A DNA stretch of 7,350 nucleotides, from NCBI GenBank assembly GCA_029778965.1, contig JAKPBL010000210.1:1-7350 (forward strand), written 5' to 3'. How positions within the stretch are numbered: position 1 is the first letter of the stretch; every line of letters starts with the position of its first letter. Below the pieces are notes generated by a model. The model was given only the letters and a program-made list of their open reading frames with translations, made no database searches and was not told where the DNA came from. This document shows positions 1 through 6,291 of this stretch, piece by piece. The stretch is from Bacteroidota bacterium (GTDB lineage: Bacteria > Bacteroidota > Bacteroidia > Chitinophagales > Chitinophagaceae). The position numbers were made by a program, and so were the translations under genes.

Positions 1-695
1 TCCAGCCGCAGGGAGCCGGGCGCATAGCTTTCGAGCAGGTGGCCTTTCCGGCCAATCACCCGGTTACCGATCACCTGCATGTCCTGCCAGCCCAGCAGGG
101 CCACGCGGTTGCGCACCGTGCCGAAATAATCCAATACAAACAATCCTTTCGCAGGATCGTACAGGTACACCAACCGATCGGCATCGGCGATCTGTACCGG
201 CGTGGGCGGATCGTCGAACAACAGCCGGAAATCGGTGGTTTCGCTTACCACGGTTCCGTTGTCATCAAGCCGCTTCAGCCGGCCCGCCAGCTCATCATAG
301 ATCCATACGCCGTTATCGAACGATTGCGCTACGGCCTGCGATTGCATGATCTCACGGCGGCGCACATCGATGGTATTGCGGCTGTTCAAAAACCGGTCGA
401 GCACCACGATGGTGCCGAAATCGCGGTAATACAACAATACTTTCAACGGGTTGGCAACATCGATCGAATAGAGCTTGCCGAAGCGTTTCACGTCGTTGAA
501 AACGGCGATGGAGTCGCCCTTCGGACCAATCTTCTTCAGCTCACCCGATTCATTCACCAGGAAGATATTGCCGAGGTTGTCGACAGCGAAATCAGTGAGG
601 TTCCTGCCGAAGCTGCCCAGCAGGGGCAGGCTGTCGGTTTGCGCGCCCGAGGCCAGGGCTGCCAGCAACGCGATCGTCAGCAGGCCCGCCTTCAT
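1..695 (-). CDS. Secreted propeller-like protein of unknown function (3' end beyond window)
   Basis: I do not recognise this family. The frame starts at the ATG at 695-693 and stays open for 231 codons to the window edge, so the C-terminus is missing. The N-terminus is a classic signal peptide: MKAG, then a hydrophobic run (LLTIALLAALA), then a likely cleavage site around SGAQ-T, so the mature protein should be periplasmic or exported. The rest has short repeating beta-strand units with a D-x-x-G-x-(I/V)-(F/W/Y) look, such as VDNLGNIFLVN, FDNGVWIYD and ADRLVYLYD, which suggests an NHL- or WD-type beta-propeller; this is inference from pattern only. No catalytic motif is visible. Its ATG overlaps the TGA of the lpxH-like gene (ATGA at 695-692), so it is probably translationally coupled as the last visible gene of the rsfS-ftsH operon. 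The coding call is solid because start, signal peptide and unbroken frame agree; the function is open. Confidence 0.85.
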   Translation of the reverse strand, partial: MKAGLLTIALLAALASGAQTDSLPLLGSFGRNLTDFAVDNLGNIFLVNESGELKKIGPKGDSIAVFNDVKRFGKLYSIDVANPLKVLLYYRDFGTIVVLDRFLNSRNTIDVRRREIMQSQAVAQSFDNGVWIYDELAGRLKRLDDNGTVVSETTDFRLLFDDPPTPVQIADADRLVYLYDPAKGLFVLDYFGTVRNRVALLGWQDMQVIGNRVIGRKGHLLESYAPGSLRL

Positions 696-1450
696 TCGGA
701 ATAATATTTTAAGTGCATGGTTTCACCGTCGAACTCACCGTAGCTGTTGTATTTTATCCAGTCGCCCAGGTTGATATAACGGCTGTGCTGCGGCAGGGCA
801 AAGTCGATGGGCAAATGCCGGTGACCGAAAATGAAATAATCGTAGTGCCGGGTCTGCAACACTTCCTTGCAATAGCTGATCAGCCATTCATTTTCTTCGC
901 CGAGAAATTTTTCGTCGGTGTGCCCGGTCATGGCGCGGCTGCGCCGGCTGAAATAGTTGGCCAGGCCGATGCCCCAGTCGGGGTGCAATTTGCCGAACAG
1001 CCACTGGCAGAACCTGTTGCGGAATATCTTCTTGATGAACTTATACCCGTGATCGCCGGGGCCCAGGCCATCGCCATGCCCTATCAAAAACTGTTTGCCG
1101 TTAAATACAAATTCTTTCGGCTCGAAGTACACCGGCACGTTCAGTTCTTTTTCGAAATAGCCATCCATCCACATGTCGTGGTTGCCTACAAAAAAATGCA
1201 CGGGAATACCGCGGTCGGTCAGCGCGGCTATTTTTCCCAGAATGCGTACATAGCCTTTGGGCACCACGGTTTTGTATTCGTACCAGAAGTCGAAGAGGTC
1301 GCCCACAATAAAAATGACGGCCGCATCGTGCTGCGCTTTGTCGAGAAAGCGGACCATGTTTTTTTCGCGCAGCAGGCTGGCGTCGAAACCGGGTGTTCCG
1401 AGATGGGAATCAGAAATGAAATATATTTTTTTTCCCGGCTCCAGTTGCAT
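692..1450 (-). CDS. lpxH: UDP-2,3-diacylglucosamine diphosphatase (LpxH-type metallophosphoesterase)
   Basis: The 252-residue protein carries the calcineurin-like phosphoesterase motifs in order: SDSHLG (D14, H16), GDLFDFW (D51), GNHDMW (N90, H91), GHGD (H125) and GHRH (H210, H212). These bind the two metal ions. The D-F-W extension of the GD motif and the length near 240-250 residues fit the LpxH family, which cleaves UDP-2,3-diacylglucosamine to lipid X and UMP in lipid A synthesis at the inner face of the inner membrane. A basic, aromatic stretch around residues 137-170 is where LpxH enzymes carry their membrane and substrate cap. The ATG at 1450 lies 16 bp after the LUD gene, and the TGA overlaps the start of the next gene by 4 bp. 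The family call is strong; the exact LpxH function is inferred, since related phosphoesterases share these motifs. Confidence 0.85.
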   Translation of the reverse strand: MQLEPGKKIYFISDSHLGTPGFDASLLREKNMVRFLDKAQHDAAVIFIVGDLFDFWYEYKTVVPKGYVRILGKIAALTDRGIPVHFFVGNHDMWMDGYFEKELNVPVYFEPKEFVFNGKQFLIGHGDGLGPGDHGYKFIKKIFRNRFCQWLFGKLHPDWGIGLANYFSRRSRAMTGHTDEKFLGEENEWLISYCKEVLQTRHYDYFIFGHRHLPIDFALPQHSRYINLGDWIKYNSYGEFDGETMHLKYYSE

Positions 1451-1466
1451 GGCCGCAAAGATAGTT

Positions 1467-2114
1467 CTAGCTGTTCACCAAAAAGCAATACACTTCTTTC
1501 GGGCCGTGTACGCCTACCACCAGTGTTTTTTCGATATCGGCCGTACGGCTGGGGCCGGTGGCGAAGCTGACCAGCGAAGGGATCTTGTCGCCGTATTTGT
1601 CTTTGATGTATTTGAGCCCGTCGCGCACGTCATACACCACTTGCCCGGCGCTGGCGATGCAGATATGCACGGGCGCATATACACTGGTAGTACGGCCGCT
1701 TTCCTGCCCCGCGCTGAGCACCATGGTACCTGTGCGGGCGATCAGGCATTCGCAACCGGTTACCGACGCATCGCAGGCTTTAAGGGTGTCCATACCGCTA
1801 TCGGGCGCCAGGGCCGGGATACCCATGGCCGTGAGCTGTTCGCGAATCTTGCGGTCGCGCACATAAATGCTTTCCCATTTGCGTTCGGCGATCAATGCCT
1901 TTAGCTGTGCGGCCAGCTCTTTTTCGTCGAGGCAAAAGGCAAATTTCCCTTGCAGGGCGCTAAACGCTTCGGCAAAAACCAGGGCCAGGTCTTCGTCCGA
2001 CTGAACGAATACCGGCTGGCTGCCTTCACTGTTTGAAAAAGGAAGAGGCGTTGATTCGCTCAACGCCTTCCTGATTTTCTTCAATATATTCTCTTTGGAA
2101 GGAGACACACGCAT
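1467..2114 (-). CDS. LUD-domain protein, LutC/YkgG-like
   Basis: A 215-residue protein of the LUD (LutC/YkgG) family. The N-terminal third is helical and charged. The domain core includes CLIARTGTMVLSAG (about 123-136), a short basic segment, the VHICIASAGQVV strand (149-160) and the diagnostic C-terminal block TGPSRTADIEKTLVVGVHGP (186-205), which is near canonical for LutC. In Bacillus, LutC works with LutA and LutB in lactate oxidation, but no lutA or lutB is present here, so a lactate role should not be assumed. It starts 3 bp after the ftsH stop and ends 16 bp before the lpxH-like gene, so it is co-transcribed with both. From memory, this LUD gene often sits next to ftsH in Bacteroidetes, which suggests a conserved but undefined role. 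No signal peptide or membrane segment is visible, so it should be cytoplasmic. Confidence 0.88.
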   Translation of the reverse strand: MRVSPSKENILKKIRKALSESTPLPFSNSEGSQPVFVQSDEDLALVFAEAFSALQGKFAFCLDEKELAAQLKALIAERKWESIYVRDRKIREQLTAMGIPALAPDSGMDTLKACDASVTGCECLIARTGTMVLSAGQESGRTTSVYAPVHICIASAGQVVYDVRDGLKYIKDKYGDKIPSLVSFATGPSRTADIEKTLVVGVHGPKEVYCFLVNS

Positions 2115-2117
2115 GTA

Positions 2118-4127
2118 TTAAGCAATAACAGGTTTATCTTCCACATCGAGGGTCTTCTTTTCTTCAAAGGGGCGTTTTCCGATCAGTTGCTCCACGTCGC
2201 TCTGGAACAGCACTTCTTTTTCCAGCAACTGCTCTGCCAGCAGGCCCACCTCGTTGCGCTTCGTCAGCAGCAGGTCTTTGGTGCGGTCATAGGCGGCATC
2301 TATCAGCTTGCGCACCTCGTCGTCGATCATGCGCGCGGTTTCTTCCGAATAAGGCTTGGTGAACGAGTTCTCCTGCTGCGGGTCATAGAAGCTGATATTA
2401 CCCACTTTATCGTTCATACCATATACGGTCACCATACTATAGGCCATCTTGGTGATCTGCTGCAGGTCGTTCTGGGCGCCGGTAGAGATCTTGCCGAAGA
2501 AAATGTCTTCCGCAGCGCGGCCACCCAGGGTCATACAGATCTGGTCCATCAACTGGTCGGTATTGTAGAGGTATTGCTCTTTCGGGGTGTACTGGGCATA
2601 CCCGAGGGCTGCCGTACCGCGCGGCACAATGGTCACTTTCAGCAGCGGGTAGGCATGTTCGAGATACCATCCGCAGATGGCGTGACCGGCTTCGTGGTAA
2701 GCGATGATCTTTTTCTCGTCGGGCGAGATGATCTTGTTCTTCTTCTCGAGACCGCCGATCACCCGGTCCACCGCATCCTGGAAGTCGGTCATATCAACCG
2801 CTTCCTTTCCCTTGCGGGCAGCGATCAGGGCCGCTTCGTTACATACGTTGGCGATATCGGCGCCGGCAAAACCGGGGGTTTGCTCGGCCAGTTTATGGAT
2901 ATCCACCTGTTCCGACACCTTGATCGGTTTGAGGTGCACTTTGAAAATGGCTTCGCGGCCTTTTACATCGGGTTTGTCGATGCCGATCTGGCGGTCGAAA
3001 CGGCCGGGGCGCAGCAGGGCGCTGTCGAGTACATCGGGACGGTTGGTGGCCGCCAGCACGATGATGCCGCTTTCGCCGCTGAAACCATCCATTTCCACCA
3101 GCAACTGGTTGAGGGTGCTTTCGCGTTCGTCGTTGCTCATGATGGCATTCTTACCACGGGCGCGGCCGATGGCATCGATCTCATCGATAAAGATGATGCA
3201 GGGTGCTTTTTCACGGGCCTGCTTGAACAGGTCGCGTACGCGGCTGGCGCCTACGCCTACGAACATTTCCACGAAATCACTGCCGCTGAGGCTGAAGAAA
3301 GGCACCTGTGCTTCGCCGGCCATGGCCTTGGCGAGCAGGGTCTTGCCGGTACCCGGCGGACCCACCAGCAGAGCGCCTTTGGGAATCTTGCCCCCCAGGT
3401 TGGTATATTTTTTCGGGTTCTTAAGAAAGTCCACGATCTCCATCACCTCCACCTTGGCTTCGTCGAGACCAGCCACATCGTTGAACGTAATGTTTACACG
3501 GGTGCCCTTATCGAACAACTGGGCCTTCGATTTGCCGATATTGAAGATGCCACCGGGTCCGGCGCCGCCACCGGCGCCACCGCCCATTTTACGCATCAGC
3601 AGCACCCAAATGAGTACAATGATGAAGATCGGCAGCACGAACTGAAAGATCGGCGCCAGCCAGTCGCCCTCGGTTTCATCGATGCGTGGCACTTCTTTAA
3701 CCGCGGGGTTCTTGGTATAGAAATCGCGCAGGTCGTCGGTGAATATTTCGGGCTTGGCGATGGTAAATTCAAACTGCGGGCCTTTGTCGTTGGCTGCGTT
3801 GAACCCTTTGGGGAGTTTATTTTGGTAATACTCTTTTTTGAGGGCTTCGGGTTTGATAAAAACGCGCACCAGGTTCTTGTTGCTGATCAGCACGATCTTC
3901 TCCACATCGCCATTGCTCAGCATTTCGGTTTTGAATTCGTCGAAATTGATGCGTCGGGCGTCGGGGGCAAACCCGCTGTAAAGGTTAAACCCGAGCAGGA
4001 TCACTGCCAGGGCACCCCAGATCCAATAGATATTGAACCGCGGGCCTTTCCGGGGATCATTGCCGTTTCCATCGGGTCTCGTTCTCATCCGGTTTACTCC
4101 GCCGGGTTTGTAATCTTCCTGTGACAT
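2118..4127 (-). CDS. ftsH: ATP-dependent zinc metalloprotease FtsH
   Basis: Full-length FtsH of 669 residues, a hexameric membrane protease that unfolds and degrades misfolded membrane proteins and short-lived regulators. A polar, proline- and glycine-rich N-terminus of about 30 residues precedes membrane segment 1 (about 33-53). A periplasmic domain (about 55-155) and membrane segment 2 (about 156-178) follow, then a glycine-rich linker (182-193). The AAA+ module has Walker A GPPGTGKT (256-263), the pore loop F-V-G (289-291), Walker B IIFIDEID (311-318, D315/E316) and the second region of homology with arginine fingers R373 and R376. The zinc site is HEAGH (478-482), with the third ligand probably D554 in GAQND. 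All key residues are present, so it should be active. The periplasmic part is longer than in E. coli, as is usual in Bacteroidetes. The ATG at 4127 follows an AT-rich leader without a Shine-Dalgarno. It lies 67 bp after rsfS and 3 bp before the LUD gene. Confidence 0.98.
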   Translation of the reverse strand: MSQEDYKPGGVNRMRTRPDGNGNDPRKGPRFNIYWIWGALAVILLGFNLYSGFAPDARRINFDEFKTEMLSNGDVEKIVLISNKNLVRVFIKPEALKKEYYQNKLPKGFNAANDKGPQFEFTIAKPEIFTDDLRDFYTKNPAVKEVPRIDETEGDWLAPIFQFVLPIFIIVLIWVLLMRKMGGGAGGGAGPGGIFNIGKSKAQLFDKGTRVNITFNDVAGLDEAKVEVMEIVDFLKNPKKYTNLGGKIPKGALLVGPPGTGKTLLAKAMAGEAQVPFFSLSGSDFVEMFVGVGASRVRDLFKQAREKAPCIIFIDEIDAIGRARGKNAIMSNDERESTLNQLLVEMDGFSGESGIIVLAATNRPDVLDSALLRPGRFDRQIGIDKPDVKGREAIFKVHLKPIKVSEQVDIHKLAEQTPGFAGADIANVCNEAALIAARKGKEAVDMTDFQDAVDRVIGGLEKKNKIISPDEKKIIAYHEAGHAICGWYLEHAYPLLKVTIVPRGTAALGYAQYTPKEQYLYNTDQLMDQICMTLGGRAAEDIFFGKISTGAQNDLQQITKMAYSMVTVYGMNDKVGNISFYDPQQENSFTKPYSEETARMIDDEVRKLIDAAYDRTKDLLLTKRNEVGLLAEQLLEKEVLFQSDVEQLIGKRPFEEKKTLDVEDKPVIA

Positions 4128-4194
4128 AGTTAATTTAAGCTATAAAGGATACTAATGCTTCCGGGCACTGGTTTGTTCAGTAAACGTAAAAATC

Positions 4195-4599
4195 TCAGCC
4201 ATTGTATTCGGTCATGGGTGCGTCGCTCCACATTTCTTCCAGGCGATAGAACTTCCTGGTTTCGGGCAGCATGACGTGAACCACTACGTTTACATAGTCG
4301 ATCAGTATCCACTGGGCGGCCTGCTGTCCCTCGTGCCGGTACGGCATCTCTTCCAGCTCGTGTTTGAGCTCGTACTCTACCGCATCGGCAATGGCTTTCA
4401 CCTGGGTGGTTGATCCGCCTTCGCAAATGATGAAAAAATCAGCAACTGCTTCGTGTATTTTCCGGAGATCGAGGGCTACTATGCGTTCTCCCTTTTTCTC
4501 CTGGATCGCTTTTATAATGGATTTGAGGATTTTGGCATTCTTTGTTAACCGGGTTACGCCGCTTCGCGGACGGTTGGCTAATATTGACAGTGGTTCCAA
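4195..4599 (-). CDS. rsfS: Ribosome silencing factor RsfS (Iojap family)
   Basis: RsfS binds ribosomal protein L14 on the large subunit and blocks subunit joining, lowering translation when nutrients are short. The 134-residue protein shows the family pattern: AIQEKKGERIVALDLRKI (31-48), ADFFIICEGGSTTQVKAIAD (53-72), RHEG (88-91), AQWILIDYVNVVVHVM (95-110) and the C-terminal ETRKFYRLEEMWSD (113-126). The start is a TTG at 4599-4597. Reading upstream in frame there is no ATG, GTG or other TTG before a TAA near 4666, and no ATG or GTG between the TTG and the conserved core, so TTG is the best candidate. It gives an N-terminal extension of about 20 residues compared with the 105-residue E. coli protein. 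It is the first gene of the ftsH operon (67 bp upstream of ftsH) and is divergent from birA. Confidence 0.93.
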   Translation of the reverse strand: MEPLSILANRPRSGVTRLTKNAKILKSIIKAIQEKKGERIVALDLRKIHEAVADFFIICEGGSTTQVKAIADAVEYELKHELEEMPYRHEGQQAAQWILIDYVNVVVHVMLPETRKFYRLEEMWSDAPMTEYNG

Positions 4600-4609
4600 T
4601 AATCTTTCT

Positions 4610-4642
4610 TTTGATGATAAGATAGGGAAAATACTAGATTCG
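4610..4642 (+). promoter_or_regulatory. Candidate promoter for birA
   Basis: A TTTG at 4610-4613 is followed after 21 bases by TAGATTCG at 4635-4642, which matches 7 of 8 positions of the Bacteroidetes TANNTTTG box within the accepted spacing of about 17-23. Transcription would begin near 4649, giving a leader of about 29 bases before the ATG at 4678. No transcript data are available, so this rests on consensus and position. Confidence 0.4.
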
Positions 4643-4653
4643 CCCTGTTCAAA
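4626..4653 (-). promoter_or_regulatory. Candidate promoter for the rsfS-ftsH operon
   Basis: On the minus strand a TTTG (4653-4650) is followed after 16 bases by TATTTTCC (4633-4626). The Bacteroidetes primary sigma factor prefers TTG, a gap of about 17-23, then TANNTTTG, so this matches 6 of 8 positions of the downstream box with a slightly short gap. It would start transcription about 20 bases before the TTG start of rsfS. It overlaps the candidate birA promoter on the other strand. The match is weak and is supported mainly by its position in the only divergent spacer. Confidence 0.25.
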
Positions 4654-4677
4654 AATAACAATCTTTTACCCAACCAC

Positions 4678-5424
4678 ATGGCCTCTTTGACGATCGGTAA
4701 TCAATTCACCGTGCTGGATTCAGTCGACAGCTCCAACAACTATGCCATGGCCCTGGCCAGGTCAGGGGGCGCCAGGCAGGGGGATGTCTTTTTCGCGATG
4801 CAGCAGACCGCCGGAAAGGGGCAGCGCGGTAAGCAATGGATCACCGCCCGCGGGGTCAATATCATGCAGAGTATTGTGCTGGAAACCAATGAGCTGGGCG
4901 CCACCGATCTGTTTCCGCTGAGCATGGCCATGGCCCTGGGCGTCTATGACTGGTTCAGCGAAAAAGCCGGCGACGACACGCGGATCAAGTGGCCCAACGA
5001 CCTGTACTGGCGTGACAGAAAGGCAGGGGGTATTCTGATCGAGAACCTCTGGGTGGCTGGTCACTGGCAATTTGCCATTGCAGGGATGGGCATCAACCTG
5101 AACCAGCGGGCATTCGATCCCGCCGTTAGAAACCCGGTAAGCCTGTTGCAGATCACGGGGAAGGAATATGACCTGCTGCCGGAAGCGGCCCTGCTCTGCG
5201 CCTGCCTCGATAAAAGATGGCAGCAGTTGTGCGCTGGCGGTCGACAGCAGTTGCACACCGATTTCGAATCGGTATTGTACAAAAGGGGTGAAACGGTGCG
5301 GCTGAAAAAAGACAACCGGGTATTTGAGACGATGGTGAAAGGGGTGAGTACACAGGGCGAACTGATCACCCGCGATGCGTTGCTGCATCATTTTGCGGTG
5401 GGTTCGGTCGAGTGGCTGCCATAA
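4678..5424 (+). CDS. birA: Biotin--[acetyl-CoA carboxylase] ligase (single-domain BirA)
   Basis: This cytoplasmic enzyme activates biotin with ATP and attaches it to the biotin carrier protein of acetyl-CoA carboxylase and other carboxylases. In the 248 residues one sees the substrate-binding DSVDSSNNYA (14-23), the biotinyl-AMP loop GKGQRGKQW (46-54, equivalent to GRGRRGRxW), KWPNDLYW (104-111), the conserved K115 in RKAGGILIEN, and GMGINLN (136-142). A small C-terminal SH3-like domain occupies about 205-248. There is no N-terminal helix-turn-helix, so it should be a ligase only and not a biotin-operon repressor as in E. coli. The ATG at 4678 sits just before the first conserved block, so the start is well supported. 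It is transcribed away from rsfS, and its last 59 bp overlap the opposite-strand HExxH gene. Confidence 0.95.
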   Translation: MASLTIGNQFTVLDSVDSSNNYAMALARSGGARQGDVFFAMQQTAGKGQRGKQWITARGVNIMQSIVLETNELGATDLFPLSMAMALGVYDWFSEKAGDDTRIKWPNDLYWRDRKAGGILIENLWVAGHWQFAIAGMGINLNQRAFDPAVRNPVSLLQITGKEYDLLPEAALLCACLDKRWQQLCAGGRQQLHTDFESVLYKRGETVRLKKDNRVFETMVKGVSTQGELITRDALLHHFAVGSVEWLP

Positions 5425-5755
5425 GCTGTTTTTTCGATGGTGCAAAATTGTAAGTCTGGTCGAGGCTGTCGTCCCACTCAGCCGCCCGCGCCTCTACTTC
5501 AAAACGGTTCTGCTGGTAGCCTTTGCGGATCGATTCAAGGGTATAGGCCCATAGAAAGCCGAAGAAGCCCAGCTCGCGGTATTGTTTGATATGCGCCAGC
5601 TCGTGCCGCAGCCAGCGGCGGTTGTTCAGAAATTCGCGGTGATCGGTATTGTAAAGGTGAATGGTACGGCCCAGCACCATGGCCATCTGGTCGGATTTCA
5701 GCTTTTTGGCCGCCAGCTTTGCCCAGAAAGAGTTCTCGCGAATGCGGTATTTCAC
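5366..5755 (-). CDS. Small HExxH putative metalloprotein (DUF4157-like)
   Basis: A 129-residue protein with the zinc-binding motif HELAH (51-55), in the context WLRHELAHIKQYRELG, and a downstream NRFEVEARAAE (83-93) in which a glutamate (E86 or E88) could be the third ligand, as in gluzincins. This resembles short DUF4157-like proteins common in Bacteroidetes; I know no established function or substrate. The stretch GFFGFLWAYTLESI (63-76) is hydrophobic but looks more like an amphipathic helix than a signal or anchor. The start is GTG at 5755-5753; no ATG, GTG or TTG lies upstream in frame, and the first residues (KYRIRENSFWAKLAAKKL) already look family-like. It follows the bcp stop by about 74 bp on the same strand. 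The last 19-20 codons are antisense to the end of birA, and this tail after about residue 95 lacks recognisable motifs. Confidence 0.82.
   Translation of the reverse strand: MKYRIRENSFWAKLAAKKLKSDQMAMVLGRTIHLYNTDHREFLNNRRWLRHELAHIKQYRELGFFGFLWAYTLESIRKGYQQNRFEVEARAAEWDDSLDQTYNFAPSKKQLMAATRPNPPQNDAATHRG
5411..5434 (+). terminator. Weak candidate intrinsic terminator of birA
   Basis: A short hairpin can form between AGTGGCT (5411-5417) and AGCTGTT (5424-5430) around the birA stop codon, with a 6-base loop and a run of six T from 5429 to 5434. The stem contains three G-U pairs and partly uses the T run, so it is unstable. It lies inside or next to the coding region of the convergent gene. I rate it as possible only. 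Confidence 0.2.
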
Positions 5756-5829
5756 CTGCCGGAGGATTACAGTTAGGTAATTTTTTATTTTTCTGCCGCT
5801 GTTTTGTCTCTTTGGCTGAGGCAGGTAAG

Positions 5830-6291
5830 TTACGGCAACTGGGCCAGTATCTCTTCCGCATGGGCCTTGTTCTTCGGCCGCAGAAATACCTTCTCTATCA
5901 CCCCCTTCTCGTTAACCAGGAATGTTGTACGGTGCAGTCCCATGTACTTGCGGCCGTATAATTGCTTCTCGCCCCAAACGCCGTAGAGATCGATCAGCTT
6001 GTGTTCCGGGTCGGTGATCAATGGAAAAGGCAACTGGTGTTTTGCCTCGAACTGCAGGTGCTTTTCAGCGGTATCGGGACTCACACCCACCACCGCAATA
6101 CCCGCTTTCAGGAGGGCTGAATAATGGTCGCGCAGGTTGCAGGCCTGGGTGGTGCAAGCGGCCGTCAGGTCTTGCGGGTAGAAATAAAGCACCAGCTTTT
6201 TTCCTTTGAAATCGGCCAGCGATACCTTATTGCCGTGCTGGTCTTTTGCGGTAAACCGGGGCGCTTTGTCGCCCGCCTGTAAATGGGTCAT
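5830..6291 (-). CDS. bcp: Thioredoxin-dependent thiol peroxidase (BCP/PrxQ peroxiredoxin)
   Basis: A 153-residue peroxiredoxin of the BCP/PrxQ group, which reduces hydrogen peroxide and organic hydroperoxides using thioredoxin. The N-terminal GDKAPRFTAKDQHG (7-20) and LYFYPQDLT (35-43) are typical. The peroxidatic cysteine is C46 in the P39-xxx-T43-xx-C46 motif and the resolving cysteine is C51 (CTTQAC), the five-residue spacing of the atypical two-cysteine PrxQ type. R119 or nearby RTTFLV (120-125 region) matches the conserved strand near the active site. The usual TPGC is TAAC here; the essential threonine and cysteine are kept. The length is normal (E. coli 156). There is no signal peptide, so it should act in the cytoplasm. 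Its ATG overlaps the TGA of the upstream M23-like gene (ATGA at 6291-6288), so translation is likely coupled. Confidence 0.95.
   Translation of the reverse strand: MTHLQAGDKAPRFTAKDQHGNKVSLADFKGKKLVLYFYPQDLTAACTTQACNLRDHYSALLKAGIAVVGVSPDTAEKHLQFEAKHQLPFPLITDPEHKLIDLYGVWGEKQLYGRKYMGLHRTTFLVNEKGVIEKVFLRPKNKAHAEEILAQLP

Noticed and set aside
39..1570. Long plus-strand open frames at 39-704, 713-1570 and neighbours
   Set aside because: They are antisense shadows of the secreted protein, the lpxH-like gene and the LUD gene. The minus-strand proteins carry signal peptide, metallophosphatase and LUD motifs; the plus-strand ones carry none.
2187..4124. A 645-codon open frame on the plus strand, opposite ftsH
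   Set aside because: It is the mirror of ftsH. The protein has no motifs, is rich in His, Gly and Phe without order, and its length follows from ftsH rarely using the codons whose complements are stops. FtsH itself is unmistakable.
4128..4194. Separate promoter or small RNA in the 67-bp gap between rsfS and ftsH
   Set aside because: I saw no convincing TANNTTTG box with a TTG at the right spacing and no stable hairpin; the gap looks like an AT-rich leader.
4130..4426. Minus-strand open frame covering the end of rsfS and the spacer to ftsH
   Set aside because: Arginine-rich frame-shifted shadow of rsfS with no family resemblance.
5763..5792. Possible plus-strand terminator: short hairpin (AGGATTAC / GTAATTTT) followed by a T-rich run
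   Set aside because: The stem is AT-rich with two G-U pairs and it lies about 340 bases past birA, just upstream of the HExxH gene. The T-rich run is as easily explained as the A-rich leader of that gene on the minus strand.
5793..5826. CTGCC...GGCAG inverted repeat after bcp
   Set aside because: Only 5 perfect base pairs around a loop of more than 20 bases, and on the minus strand it is followed by A residues, not T, so it is not an intrinsic terminator.
5535..5861. Minus-strand open frame overlapping the HExxH gene and the end of bcp
   Set aside because: It is out of frame with the HExxH protein, lacks motifs, and would overlap two better supported genes.
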